NCBI RefSeq assembly: GCF_009915765.1
Contig: NZ_JAABLQ010000002.1
Coordinates: 372,001 to 436,000, forward strand
From: Pannonibacter sp. XCT-53
GTDB lineage: Bacteria > Pseudomonadota > Alphaproteobacteria > Rhizobiales > Stappiaceae
DNA: 64,000 nucleotides
Direction: 5' to 3'
Shown: positions 43,167 through 52,093 of the stretch, in pieces
Layout of the letters: every line of letters begins with the position of its first letter
Position numbering within the stretch: position 1 is the stretch's first letter
Position numbers and translations under genes: made by a program
The notes under the pieces: generated by a model
The model's database searches: none
What the model saw: only the letters and a program-made list of their open reading frames with translations
What the model was told of the DNA's origin: nothing

Positions 43167-43335
43167 GTCACCCCGGCCGAGCATCGCGAGAGCCGGGGCC
43201 TACTCGCTTCCAGAACGGCGATGCGGGCATTGCGTTGCCTCTGCTGGAAAACGAGCATTTGCAGTGCCGCGACCATTTCTCCCGCTCTGCGAACGAGTAG
43301 GCCCCGGGTCTCCGCTGCGCTGCGCCCGGGGTGAC
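43167..43335. repeat. Inverted-repeat element, copy 2 (169 bp)
   Basis: Same ends and orientation as the copy 90 bases upstream. Here the arms pair even further inwards: CCGGGGCCTACTCG is exactly complementary to CGAGTAGGCCCCGG. The inner sequences of the two copies differ much more than the ends, so selection or gene conversion has kept the palindromic ends. It lies just past the end of the convergent receptor gene. Confidence 0.75.
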
Positions 43336-43461
43336 GGCGGAGGGGATGATGCTGGGAAAACTCTGCCGCGGTGGGGAGGAGGCCGGGAAAGGCCTGCCGT
43401 TATGGTGAGGACTTGGACCCGCGCGGGCGCGGGTCCGTTTGTGCCATGCCACTGTGCCTGA

Positions 43462-45432
43462 TCAGAAGGTCTTCTTGACCGTGAACAGGAAGCTGCGGCC
43501 GGGCTCCTTCAGCTGCTGGACGCTGGCGTATTCGCCGCCATAGGTGCCGCGGTCGGCGTAGTCGGCATTGAAGATGTTCTTGGCGTCGAGACGCAGCTCC
43601 AGACCCGCGAACTGCACGGGCTCGTATTGCAGGAACATGTTGAACACCTGATAGCCCTTGAGCTTGCGGGTGGCATCTTCCGCGCCGATCGATCCGCTGT
43701 AGTCCAGCGCCATGTCGAGCCGGCCGCCGATGGTGACGCCGTAATCGACGAAGCTGTGCTGGGCCTCGACGGCAATGACCTGGCCGAGCGGCGCGCCGTA
43801 GTCGAGCGCCTCGTAGCCGCCGGTCTTCTTGCCGTTCACCTCGATCTCGGTGTTGGAGTAGGTGGCCTTGATCGCCCCGTTGCCCCAGCTCCAGCCACCG
43901 CCCAGATTGAAGCCCTGGGTGATGAAGTCATCGGTCTTGATGCCATTGCGGGCGTTGTCGAAGTCGGTGCGGAAGACCTCGGCGTTGGCGAAGAAGCCCT
44001 CGTGGCGCCATTCGATGCCGCCGACCACGTTCTGGGCGCGGGCCGGGCGCAGGGCGGCATAGGTCCAGCGCGGCGAGAAGGTGTAGTTGTCCTCGATGAC
44101 GATGCCGCCGAAGACGTTCGAGTAGCCCGCCTTCAGGAACAGGTTGTCGATGACCTCGTAGCGGACGGAGGCGTTGCCGCTCACGCCAGCCTGGTCACGG
44201 GTCTGGCGGTTGACGCCCTCGAAGGTCTGGAAGTCGGCACGCGCCCCGAAGGACAGCTCGATCCGGTCGGTGACCGACAGGCGCTCCTGGGCATAAAGGC
44301 CGATATTGCGGGACTTTTCCGTGAGGCGGCTGGTCGGGTCGCTGTAGCGACCGGTCTTGGCGTAGAAGTCGACGCCGGCTGTGAGGGCGTTGGTCTCGCT
44401 GAAGTGGAAGGTGTTCTCGATCTTGCCGTTCAGCGTGTTCGACTTGCCCTTGCTGCCGAAGGGCTGCGGCACGTCGATGTGGTTTTCGGAGAAGCCGATG
44501 AGGACCGTCGGATCCCACAGGCCGGTGTTGTCCGTGCCCTCGTAGCGAATCGAATAGCTCTGCCGGTCGGTGTCGTAGCGGCGCAGCAGCGGCGTCGGGC
44601 GGCCCCCGATGAGCGCGCCGAAGTTGGCGCGCCAGGGGCGCATGGCGTCGTCGATCATGCGCATGCCGGAGAGTTCGAGCCGGTGGCCGTCCTTCTCGTA
44701 GGCCCCCTTCAGCAGGAAGCTCTGCAGGTCGGCGGCGGTGCCGCGCATGCGCCGGCCGTTGCCGGCATCATAGTCCTGGCCCTTGGCGTTCTTGACGTAA
44801 CCCAGCAGCTCGAAGCCGGCGTGGCGGCCGTAAGCGGCGCCAGACTGGGTGAAGGTGTTGCCGTTGGTGTCATAGGACAGCCGGCCATAGGCGCCGAAAC
44901 TGCGGTCCGCTGCCAGCAGGTCGCCGGCATCGACGGTGTCGAACTCGACGGCACCGGCCAGCGCGTGGGCGCCGGCGTCTGCGGGGGCGACGGTCGGGTC
45001 GACACGAACGGACTTCAGCAGCTCCGGGTCAAGGGTGGTGGCCGTGGTGTGGTGGAAGGCGCGGTTGTTCTGCGTCACGCCATCGACCGACACGGCCAGA
45101 TTGAGCAGGTCAACGCCGTTGACGAAGACCTTCTGGGCGATCGGAATGCCGCCACCGACGGTGACGGATGCCTGGCCGGCGAACAGGTCCTTCATGTCGC
45201 CAAGGCCGGCGGCCTTGATGTCCTGCTCGTCGATGTAGATCGAGTTGGCCCGGTCTGCGGCCCCGGCATGGGCATCGGACTTGTCGTTCTTGGCGTAGGT
45301 GCGCAGCACGACCGTCGGCAGGTCCTGGACGGGGGTGTTGTCCTGGGCCACAGCCGGCAACACGGCCACGGCCGAAAGAGCGGTGCCAAGGAGGAATGGC
45401 CGGAACCGGGAGGTGTGTCTGGTCATGTGCAT
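43462..45432 (-). CDS. TonB-dependent outer-membrane receptor (siderophore predicted)
   Basis: 656 residues; the ATG at 45432 is chosen, the ATG at 45426 is possible. A signal peptide ends near AVAQD, a TonB-box-like LPTVVLRTY follows, then a plug domain (about 60-160: IYIDEQDIKAAGLGDMKDLF, VDGVTQNNRAFHH) and a beta-barrel ending in aromatic Phe (FLFTVKKTF), as outer-membrane insertion requires. With the adjacent iron-siderophore ABC genes and exbBD-tonB it should import a ferric siderophore. Heme cannot be excluded, though the classical FRAP/NPNL boxes are not seen. Confidence 0.92.
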   Translation of the reverse strand: MHMTRHTSRFRPFLLGTALSAVAVLPAVAQDNTPVQDLPTVVLRTYAKNDKSDAHAGAADRANSIYIDEQDIKAAGLGDMKDLFAGQASVTVGGGIPIAQKVFVNGVDLLNLAVSVDGVTQNNRAFHHTTATTLDPELLKSVRVDPTVAPADAGAHALAGAVEFDTVDAGDLLAADRSFGAYGRLSYDTNGNTFTQSGAAYGRHAGFELLGYVKNAKGQDYDAGNGRRMRGTAADLQSFLLKGAYEKDGHRLELSGMRMIDDAMRPWRANFGALIGGRPTPLLRRYDTDRQSYSIRYEGTDNTGLWDPTVLIGFSENHIDVPQPFGSKGKSNTLNGKIENTFHFSETNALTAGVDFYAKTGRYSDPTSRLTEKSRNIGLYAQERLSVTDRIELSFGARADFQTFEGVNRQTRDQAGVSGNASVRYEVIDNLFLKAGYSNVFGGIVIEDNYTFSPRWTYAALRPARAQNVVGGIEWRHEGFFANAEVFRTDFDNARNGIKTDDFITQGFNLGGGWSWGNGAIKATYSNTEIEVNGKKTGGYEALDYGAPLGQVIAVEAQHSFVDYGVTIGGRLDMALDYSGSIGAEDATRKLKGYQVFNMFLQYEPVQFAGLELRLDAKNIFNADYADRGTYGGEYASVQQLKEPGRSFLFTVKKTF

Positions 45433-45464
45433 GCGAGCCCCATTTTTTCTTCAAAGATGACTTT

Positions 45465-45481
45465 ACGGAAATTTTTTCCGT
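45465..45481 (-). promoter_or_regulatory. Palindrome in the receptor leader
   Basis: ACGGAAA (45465-45471) and TTTCCGT (45475-45481) form a 17-bp palindrome about 33 bases upstream of the receptor start, in an AT-rich 174-base gap. It could be an operator or a leader hairpin; it does not match a classical Fur box. Confidence 0.4.
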
Positions 45482-45606
45482 TTCAGGTCGCGCCCTTGAC
45501 CGTTTGCATTAGGATCATGAAAGGCTTGCTGCAATGAGAAATATGACAAAAAGAATCATAAATTAACAGGTGTTGCAGCGTTGCACTGCCTGCCGGACGG
45601 GCGGCG

Positions 45607-46362
45607 TCAGCGGTGATGCAGCACGAAGGGACGGCCGTCCTGGAGGATCACCTCGAGCGGCATGTCGTAGAGCGCGCCGAGGACATCGGCGCGGAGCACC
45701 TCTGCCGGCGTGCCGGCCGCAAACAGCCGCCCGTCCTTCAGCGCAACCACATGATCGGCCCACTGTGCGGCATAGTTCACGTCATGCACGACGATGACGA
45801 TGCTCTTGCCGCTGTCGCGCAGGGCGTCGAGGCGTCGCATCAGGGCGCGGGCGTGCGGCATGTCGAGGTTGTTGAGCGGCTCGTCCAGCAACAGCCAGCC
45901 GGTGTCCTGGGCGAGGGTCATGGCAAGGAAGGCGCGCTGCTGCTGGCCGCCGGAGAGCTGATCCAGAAAGCGGCTGGCGAGATCGGCGAGATCGACGGTG
46001 GCAAGGGCATCGGCGACGATGCGCCGGTCCGCCTCCGTCTCCCGGCCCTGGGTGTGCGGCCAGCGGCCGAAGGCGACGAGATCGCGCACCGTGAGGCGGC
46101 TGGCGACCGTGTTCGACTGGCCGAGGATGGCCACATGCTGCGCGAGCGTGGCGGAAGGAGTGGCGCGGATGTCCATGCCGTTGATCTGAACGCTGCCCTG
46201 CTGCAGGGGCAGAAGCCGGCCGACCAGGTTGATGAGGGTCGACTTGCCGGCGCCGTTGGGACCGATCAGCGCGGTGATGGCGCCCGCGGGCAGGGTCGTG
46301 CTGATGTCCGACAGGATGGCGGCCGGGCCGATGCGGTGGCTGAGGCTGTCGATGCGGATCAT
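45607..46362 (-). CDS. Iron-siderophore ABC transporter ATP-binding protein
   Basis: 251 residues from the ATG at 46362, which overlaps the permease stop as ATGA. Walker A is GPNGAGKS, signature QLSGGQQQRAFLAM, Walker B WLLLDEPLNNLD; HHR ends the protein. It is closest to the YclP/CeuD/FatE group. It powers uptake through the two permeases upstream. The receptor gene follows after 174 bases on the same strand. Confidence 0.92.
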   Translation of the reverse strand: MIRIDSLSHRIGPAAILSDISTTLPAGAITALIGPNGAGKSTLINLVGRLLPLQQGSVQINGMDIRATPSATLAQHVAILGQSNTVASRLTVRDLVAFGRWPHTQGRETEADRRIVADALATVDLADLASRFLDQLSGGQQQRAFLAMTLAQDTGWLLLDEPLNNLDMPHARALMRRLDALRDSGKSIVIVVHDVNYAAQWADHVVALKDGRLFAAGTPAEVLRADVLGALYDMPLEVILQDGRPFVLHHR

Positions 46363-47315
46363 CGCACGCGTCCTTTCAGGAGCAGCCAGAGGAAGACCAG
46401 GCCGCCGACGCATTCGACGACCACGCTCAGGGTGGATTGCTGGCCGATCAGGCGCTCGAAGATGAGCTGGCCGCCGACGAGGACGATGCCGGCGATGAGC
46501 GCGGCGGCAGGCAGGAGCCTGGCATGGCGATCCGCGCCGACCAGCGCATGGGCAAGGCCGACGACGATGAGGCCGAAGAAGGCGACCGGGCCGACGAGGG
46601 CGGTGGAGACCGAGACGAGCAGGGCCACCAGCGCCAGGACCAGCAGCATCAGCCGCTCGTAGCCGAGCCCGAGCGAGACGGCGACGGGACGGCCGAGCGC
46701 CATGACATCAAGGCGGCGCGACAGGGCAAAGGCCAGGGCAATAGCAGCCAGGGCGGCGCTGCCGCCGATGAGCAGCAGCGTCGCGTCGATGCGGGTGAAG
46801 CTGGCGAAGGTGACCGACTGGACGACCGAATAGGCGTTGGGATCCATCACCCGGGCGACGAAGCCGGAGAGCGAGCGGAACAGGACGCCGAGAATGACGC
46901 CGGTCAGGATCATGCGGGCGACGTCGCGCGGGCCGCGGCCGAGCAGCGTGCCGAAGAGCAGCACGGCGGCGGTGATCATGACGCCGACCTCCAGCCCGAA
47001 CTTCAGCGCCTTGGGCAGGCTGGTGAAGCCGACCGCGCCGATGACGGCGACCAGCGCCGTCTGCATCAGCACATAGAGCGCATCGAAGCCCATGATCGAC
47101 GGGGTGAGGATGCGGTTCTGCGCCACGGTCTGGAACAGCACGGTGGCGACCGCGATGGACGCGCCGACGACCAGCATGCCGCCAAGCCTTGTCGCGCGCA
47201 GCGGCAGGATGAAACCGGCGTTGGGGCCGAGGCCCGCAAAAAGATAGGCCGCGCCAAGGCCGAGAAGGCAAAGGGCGAGCAGGGCAAGCGGATGGGCGCG
47301 GACGACAGCCATCAT
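46359..47315 (-). CDS. Iron-siderophore ABC transporter permease (FecCD family, second)
   Basis: 318 residues with nine or ten hydrophobic helices. Family marks are SIMGFDALYVLMQTALV, TGVILGVLFRSLSGFVARVM and VGPVAFFGLIVVGLAHAL. It belongs to the YclO/CeuC/FatC branch and heterodimerises with the permease encoded upstream, which it overlaps by ATGA. Confidence 0.92.
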   Translation of the reverse strand: MMAVVRAHPLALLALCLLGLGAAYLFAGLGPNAGFILPLRATRLGGMLVVGASIAVATVLFQTVAQNRILTPSIMGFDALYVLMQTALVAVIGAVGFTSLPKALKFGLEVGVMITAAVLLFGTLLGRGPRDVARMILTGVILGVLFRSLSGFVARVMDPNAYSVVQSVTFASFTRIDATLLLIGGSAALAAIALAFALSRRLDVMALGRPVAVSLGLGYERLMLLVLALVALLVSVSTALVGPVAFFGLIVVGLAHALVGADRHARLLPAAALIAGIVLVGGQLIFERLIGQQSTLSVVVECVGGLVFLWLLLKGRVR

Positions 47316-48262
47316 CGCGCCGGCTGCCGGTAGAGAAGCCAGAGGAACAGCGCCGAGCCAAGGACGCCCAGCACCGTGCCGACCGGGACCTCGTAGGGGT
47401 AGCGCACCGCGCGGCCGAGGATGTCGCAGGCCAGCACCAGCGCCGCGCCGCCGGCGGCAACCACGGGCAGGCTCTGGCGCAGGTTGTCGCCCATCAGCCG
47501 CGAGACAAGGTTGGGCACGACAAGGCCGACGAAGGGGATCATGCCCACCGTGACGACGACGAGCGCGGTGACGATGGAGACGACGGCAAGGCCCAGATGC
47601 AGGACGCGCTCGGTGTCGAGCCCGAGGTTGGTCGCCGCGTCCCGGCCAAGGCCCAGGAGGACAAAGCGGTCGGCGTAGACATAGGCGAGGGCGGCAGCAG
47701 CCCCGGCAATCCAGAGCAGTTCGTAGCGGCCGGCGATGACGCCGGAGAACTCGCCCGACATCAGCCAGGTGCCGATGTACTGCAACAGGTCGGTCTGCCA
47801 GCCGATGAAGGTGACGGCGGCCTGCAGCACGCCGGCGAGGATGAGCCCGACCAGCGGCACGAGCAGCACCTCGCGCGGGGGGAGGCGGCGGATGAGGCGC
47901 AGGAACAGGAAGGTGGTGGCAAGCGCGGCGGCACTGGCGACCAGCATCTTGACGATAATTGGCGCGCCGGGGGCGAGCAGCGTGATGGCCAGAAGGCCAA
48001 GGGCCGCGCCCTCGCCGGTGCCGGTGGTGCCGGGCTCGACGAAGCGGTTGCGCACGATCTGCTGCAGGATGACACCGGCGACGGCAAGGGCCGCGCCGGT
48101 GAGAAGCACGGCCAGGGTGCGTGGCAGGCGCGAGACCCAGAAGATCAGCGCCGCCTGCGGATCATGCCCGATCGCGGCCACATCGACGCTTGCCGCGCCG
48201 AGCATGAGGCTCAGCGCGGACAAGGGGATGAGGGCGAGGGTCAGGAGAGCGGCGAGGCGCAT
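47312..48262 (-). CDS. Iron-siderophore ABC transporter permease (FecCD family, first)
   Basis: 316 residues with about nine hydrophobic helices and the sequences SRLPRTLAVLLTGAALAVAG, EPGTTGTGEGAALGLLAI and GMIPFVGLVVPNLVSRLMGD, typical of YclN/CeuB/FatD. It forms the channel with the following permease. The gap to the binding-protein gene (48263-48330) contains short tandem copies of an 11-base unit, with no hairpin. Confidence 0.92.
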   Translation of the reverse strand: MRLAALLTLALIPLSALSLMLGAASVDVAAIGHDPQAALIFWVSRLPRTLAVLLTGAALAVAGVILQQIVRNRFVEPGTTGTGEGAALGLLAITLLAPGAPIIVKMLVASAAALATTFLFLRLIRRLPPREVLLVPLVGLILAGVLQAAVTFIGWQTDLLQYIGTWLMSGEFSGVIAGRYELLWIAGAAAALAYVYADRFVLLGLGRDAATNLGLDTERVLHLGLAVVSIVTALVVVTVGMIPFVGLVVPNLVSRLMGDNLRQSLPVVAAGGAALVLACDILGRAVRYPYEVPVGTVLGVLGSALFLWLLYRQPAR

Positions 48263-48330
48263 GAGCGTCTGGAACCTGGAACCTGGCGTTGGCTGGGCGT
48301 TGGCTGGGCGATTGCCGGGTCGCGGCGGGC

Positions 48331-49227
48331 TTACTTTGCCAGCGCGGCCTTCAGCTCGGCGAGGGTGCCCATCAGCGAGGTGTAGCCACCGCCGGCGATG
48401 TAGATCGGCGCGGGCGACAGGTAGACGATCTGTTCGGCCTTGGCGGCCCTGGTGCCCTTGACCAGCGGGTTGTCGAGGGTGGCGGCCGCCGAGCCGGCTT
48501 CGCCGATGGCCGCGCCCCGGTCGATGACGAAGATCCAGTCCGGGTTGGTCTCGGCGATGAACTCGAAGGAGATCGCATCGCCATGGGTGTCGGTCTTGAG
48601 GCCTTCGCGGGCCTGCGGCAGGCCGAGGGCGGAGTGGATCCAGCCAAAGCGCGAGCCGGCGCCATAGGCGGAGAGCTTGGTGCCGTTGGTGAGCAGCACC
48701 AGCGCGGTGCCCTGGCCCTCGGCGGCCCTGGCGACGGCCGTCAGTTCCGCGTCGAGCGCGGCGGTCAGCTCGGCGGCCCTGGCTTCCCGGCCGAAGGCCT
48801 TGCCATAGGCGGTGAGGCGGGCCTTGGCTTCCGCGACCACATCGCTGCCGATGGTCATGTCGATGACCGGGGCGATGGGCGCCAGCGCGTCGCCCTGGGT
48901 GGAGGAGCGGCCGCCGATGACGATGAGGTCCGGAGCAAGGCCGGCAACGGCTTCCAGGTTGGGCTCGAACAGGGTGCCGACCTTGGGGGCCTTGGCGGCG
49001 TCCTCGCCGAGATAGGGGACGTAGAGCTTGTCCGGCACGCCGGCGGGAACGATGCCAAGTGCGAGCAGGGTATCAATCGCGGCGATGTCGAAGACGGCGA
49101 CCTTCTCCGGGGTGCCGGCCAGCGTGACCGGGCCCTTAGCGGTCTCGATCTCGACGGCGGCGGCAACGGCCGGAACGGCAAAGGCGATGGCGGACGCCAC
49201 CGCGGCAAGGCGGGCAAGGCGAAGCAT
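48331..49227 (-). CDS. Siderophore-binding periplasmic protein (FatB/CeuE/YclQ type)
   Basis: 298 residues with a signal peptide ending near AVAAAVE and no lipobox. The mature part is a type III binding protein: PEKVAVFDIAAIDTLLALGI, LEAVAGLAPDLIVIGGRSST and the C-terminal GGGYTSLMGTLAELKAAL. This branch binds ferric catecholate-type siderophores or their fragments (petrobactin, enterobactin hydrolysis products). First gene of the minus-strand iron operon. Confidence 0.92.
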   Translation of the reverse strand: MLRLARLAAVASAIAFAVPAVAAAVEIETAKGPVTLAGTPEKVAVFDIAAIDTLLALGIVPAGVPDKLYVPYLGEDAAKAPKVGTLFEPNLEAVAGLAPDLIVIGGRSSTQGDALAPIAPVIDMTIGSDVVAEAKARLTAYGKAFGREARAAELTAALDAELTAVARAAEGQGTALVLLTNGTKLSAYGAGSRFGWIHSALGLPQAREGLKTDTHGDAISFEFIAETNPDWIFVIDRGAAIGEAGSAAATLDNPLVKGTRAAKAEQIVYLSPAPIYIAGGGYTSLMGTLAELKAALAK

Positions 49228-49340
49228 GGGCAGACCTCGTGAGGATGAAACGGGAAAGGGCGCGTGGCTGGCAGGGCTGGCTGGCGCGATGCCCGAGGTC
49301 TAGCGCCGGAGGGGGGCGAGGTCCAGCAAAAAAGCTGAGC

Positions 49341-49354
49341 TTCATTCTCATGAA
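49341..49354 (-). promoter_or_regulatory. Possible iron-responsive operator
   Basis: TTCAT-TCTC-ATGAA, 114 bases upstream of the siderophore operon start, resembles part of a Fur-type box (ATGAGAATGAA read on the minus strand). It sits in an AT-rich patch also containing a run of six A. The match is partial; promoter elements near it are weak. Confidence 0.35.
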
Positions 49355-49405
49355 TTCTGACGTAGCGTCGTGTCGGCGCGGGGGGCGGCAGCCCGCGAGC
49401 TGACC

Positions 49406-49726
49406 TCAGGCATTCCCCGCACGCCTGTCCCGCGCGATGGCCCCGTGCGAGGGGCCGGAGAGGGCCTGATGAGACGGCATTGCGTGAGACGCCTGTCTGA
49501 CCAGTGCCCTCATCCGGGCGATAGCGGTCAGCGCCGCCTGCCCGGAACGGGGGGTACCTGCGGCAATGACGCGTCCTCCATGGCCATGGAACGCGAGGTG
49601 GTTTGCCTGGGTGAACGTGCAGTCAAACCCGTTCTGCCTGGCATATTCGAGTGCGGGACGCATCAATCGGCTGCGGCCGCCCAGTTTTCGCTGTTTCATG
49701 TCCGGGTTCTTTCCTTGCAAACGCAT
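49406..49726 (-). CDS. HicA-like small protein
   Basis: 106 residues (ATG at 49726; ATG at 49699 is an alternative). The central part, YARQNGFDCTFTQANHLAFH followed by GGRVIAAGTPRSGQAAL, matches the HicA-like double-stranded-RNA-binding fold seen in HicA toxins and in phage proteins: a conserved histidine before the second strand, then the S/T-x-S/T-P turn. The 30 C-terminal residues look unstructured. It is the third gene of a cassette and begins 12 bases after the preceding stop. Not paired with a HicB. Confidence 0.55.
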   Translation of the reverse strand: MRLQGKNPDMKQRKLGGRSRLMRPALEYARQNGFDCTFTQANHLAFHGHGGRVIAAGTPRSGQAALTAIARMRALVRQASHAMPSHQALSGPSHGAIARDRRAGNA

Positions 49727-49738
49727 ATCCGGGGGATC

Positions 49739-50596
49739 TCAGGCGGCGGCGCCGGGGCGCCGGACCGCGACGGGGGTCTGTTGCAGCAGGGCCTGAACCT
49801 TCAGGTGCAGCTCCCGGCTGCGTCGCTCCACCTCAAGCCCGCCCTTGACGTTGGCGATGGCTGCCCCCGTCGTCATGCCCAGCTGCACCTTGTAGCGGTT
49901 CCACTGCTGGCCCCCCGGATGGAGGATCCCGCCCAGGATCCTGCCCTCGTCAACCAGGCCCCGGTTCGCAAGGTGCTGGACGGCGCGGTGGGCGTAGGTG
50001 CCGAAGGGGATGACCCACGCGTTCTTCAGGACTGCCAACTCTGGCGCGAGGCAGGTTTCAACCATCTCTCGCATGAAGGGCACATCCAGCATTCCAGCAT
50101 GCCCGGAGTAGTTCCCGTGGTGCCGCAGGACGGGGTAGCGAAGCGCGGATGTGGCGTGCACGCGTCCCTGTGCGGACCCGAAGAGCTCTGCTGTTGTCAC
50201 CAGACCCAGAAGCTGATGGATGTGGAAGTGATCCATCAATTGCGCGCCGAGCTTGCGCATTCCCCCCTTGAAAGAGGCGCTGTACTTCGCCAGCGCCGCG
50301 GCCTGCTCCAGCGTCTGTCCCTGCAGCAGTGCCTGGCGCAGGACCAGCACCGCATCCAGTGCCTGCTGACGCCCCGGCGTGAGGCCGACGATCACGACGT
50401 CCGCCTGCGTGTTGATCCAGTCGAACGGGGCGTAGAAGGCCCGGTACGGGCCGTCGGCTGCCAGCCCGAGCGTCGTGTCCCTGAGCGGTGCCGGTCCGTC
50501 GGCGTAGATGGCTGCGCGCAGATCCGCTTCGCTGGCTTCACAGATCCTGGAGGCAAACCGCTCGAGATTCCGAGTTCCTGCCGTCATGTCGGTCAT
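49739..50596 (-). CDS. Uncharacterised protein resembling the uracil-DNA glycosylase fold
   Basis: 285 residues, ATG at 50596 with an AAAGGA site. Two motifs placed as in the uracil-DNA glycosylase superfamily are visible: VVIVGLTPGRQQ (68-78; compare the water-activating GxxPG loop) and ILHPGGQQWNRY (224-235; compare the DNA-intercalating HPS loop). VIPFGTYAHRAV between them matches the strand before the second motif. Whether it removes uracil, another base, or none is unknown. It is the middle gene of a cassette of three. Confidence 0.55.
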   Translation of the reverse strand: MTDMTAGTRNLERFASRICEASEADLRAAIYADGPAPLRDTTLGLAADGPYRAFYAPFDWINTQADVVIVGLTPGRQQALDAVLVLRQALLQGQTLEQAAALAKYSASFKGGMRKLGAQLMDHFHIHQLLGLVTTAELFGSAQGRVHATSALRYPVLRHHGNYSGHAGMLDVPFMREMVETCLAPELAVLKNAWVIPFGTYAHRAVQHLANRGLVDEGRILGGILHPGGQQWNRYKVQLGMTTGAAIANVKGGLEVERRSRELHLKVQALLQQTPVAVRRPGAAA

Positions 50597-50641
50597 GTCG
50601 TGTCCTTTCGTTAGGTAAAGATGGTGAGGGTGGCTCGGGCC

Positions 50642-51619
50642 TCAGGGCTGCTCGCCGTCGGCAAGAGCCTGCAGCTCGGCCCTGCCGAGCCGATCCCAGC
50701 GGACAGCGCTGACATTGGTCCACACGCCCATGGGGCTCGGGCGACGCCACGCAGGGGATGCCGACTGCTGGAGCACGGCCAGCGCTTCCTCGAACGTCGG
50801 CAGGGTCAATTCAGCTCCGGGGCGGCCGATCGTGAACTTGCCATCGCGCGCGAGGCCGGGGTGGAAATGGGAGCCGTCGCGCGCCACCGGGACGAACAGC
50901 ATGTCGCCCAGCTCTTCCTCCTCCGGGTAGCCGGCCTCATCCGCGCCTGCATCCTGATCCCGCCAGACCGAAGGACGGAAGGTTTCCCGGTCTGCGAGCC
51001 ACTGCAGCGCTTCCCGTGCCGGGACCTTGCCGTTGTCGTTGGTCAGGCTGTTCGCGGTGCCTGACATCATGTTGCGGATCCGTCGTTCCGAGACGCCACC
51101 GAAAGCGGCCAGAGCATAGGGCTCGATCGCTTCGTCGTGATCCAGGGCCCAGCGGCCAAGTGCCAGTCGCAGGGTGTGCCCGGCATCGCCCGTGTCCACG
51201 TCCCAGGCCTCAGCCGGCAGCCGCTTCATGAACGCGGTTGCCGTTTCGAGGTGTTCGCGGATCTGTGCCGCTCTGGTGCCCGCATCGGCATGGTCACCCA
51301 AAACGAGCCCGTAGTGGGCGTAGGCGTTCAGTTCAAGAAAGACCTCCCCCATTGGCCAGCCGTAGGCTTCGCCCCAGGCGCCCTCGAAAGCGTGTTCCCA
51401 GTCGCTGTCCGCATGGCACTCCAAGCCAAGCTTGCGTGCCATTTCCGCCATGCCGACTTGCGCAACGTCGGCGCCCACGATCTCGCCCAGAAACCGTCCG
51501 GCTGCGACCGCGAAGCGGGCAATTGCCTCTCCCTCGAAATCGCGGCCATGGCCATAGTTTGCGGAGAATTCTTCCTGAAGCGTCTTTGCAGACTGCAGCT
51601 CATTGATGGTGGTGTTCAA
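50642..51619 (-). CDS. Unknown protein with helix-turn-helix-like segment
   Basis: 325 residues, first gene of the cassette; an AGGAG site lies 12 bases before the ATG at 51619 and a TATAAA-like -10 element about 35 bases upstream. A segment at about 185-225 (LAAFGGVSERRIRNMMSGTA, then KVPAREALQWLADRETF) looks like a helix-turn-helix or DNA-binding helical hairpin. The C-terminal half contains a beta-rich region (DMLFVPVARDGSHFHPGL). I recognise no family. The context suggests a role in sensing or regulating with the glycosylase-like protein. Confidence 0.6.
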   Translation of the reverse strand: MNTTINELQSAKTLQEEFSANYGHGRDFEGEAIARFAVAAGRFLGEIVGADVAQVGMAEMARKLGLECHADSDWEHAFEGAWGEAYGWPMGEVFLELNAYAHYGLVLGDHADAGTRAAQIREHLETATAFMKRLPAEAWDVDTGDAGHTLRLALGRWALDHDEAIEPYALAAFGGVSERRIRNMMSGTANSLTNDNGKVPAREALQWLADRETFRPSVWRDQDAGADEAGYPEEEELGDMLFVPVARDGSHFHPGLARDGKFTIGRPGAELTLPTFEEALAVLQQSASPAWRRPSPMGVWTNVSAVRWDRLGRAELQALADGEQP

Positions 51620-52093
51620 AATTTGTGCTCCTGTGAGGTAACGACATCACCTGTTTATATGCAGCAGATGCGGTACGCAACAGGAATTTCGTGAAAATGA
51701 GAAATCACGTTGTCATCTGTAATTGGGTCCCCGGCACCCTTCGGGGTGCGCCAGGACTTTGCAGGTCTGCGACCGGGTCTGGTTCTGGCTCGCGTGACGT
51801 GCGACCTGGGCGGACGATCCAGGCTTGTTCAGCCGATCGGGACTGGCAGACGGTCGCTGCAGTCTGGCGCCTTGCGCGTTCAACGATTCGGGCGGGGCAC
51901 ATCACACGCTGTCAGCCTGGTTTGTCGGAAAACCGGCGGTGCCCATTGGTGAGGGCGACGGGTTGCAGCGCTCCGCACTGCCAGCAGGTAAAACCGGGTT
52001 GCGGCGTGACAAAAAAGCTGGCATTTGCACTCAAGTTTATCTGGTGCGCTTGCCACAACCAGCGCAAGCCGCGCCCCATCCCAGGAACGTGCC
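51620..52093. other. Intergenic region between the cassette and exbB
   Basis: 474 bases without a convincing gene. Near the cassette end is an AT-rich promoter-like stretch with an AGGT/ACCT inverted repeat (51635-51653). At 51734-51749 a GCACCC-TTCG-GGGTGC tetraloop hairpin occurs without a T-run. The remainder (51760-52080) has ordinary composition and no recognisable RNA or operator. Confidence 0.5.

Noticed and set aside
48263..48330. Short tandem repeats as a CRISPR-like or regulatory array
   Set aside because: Only two or three copies of an 11-base unit without spacers; best explained by slippage.
51721..51760. Possible tRNA end or attachment site with a strong TTCG hairpin
   Set aside because: No acceptor or anticodon arms can be formed around it, there is no direct repeat flanking the cassette, and no integrase is present.
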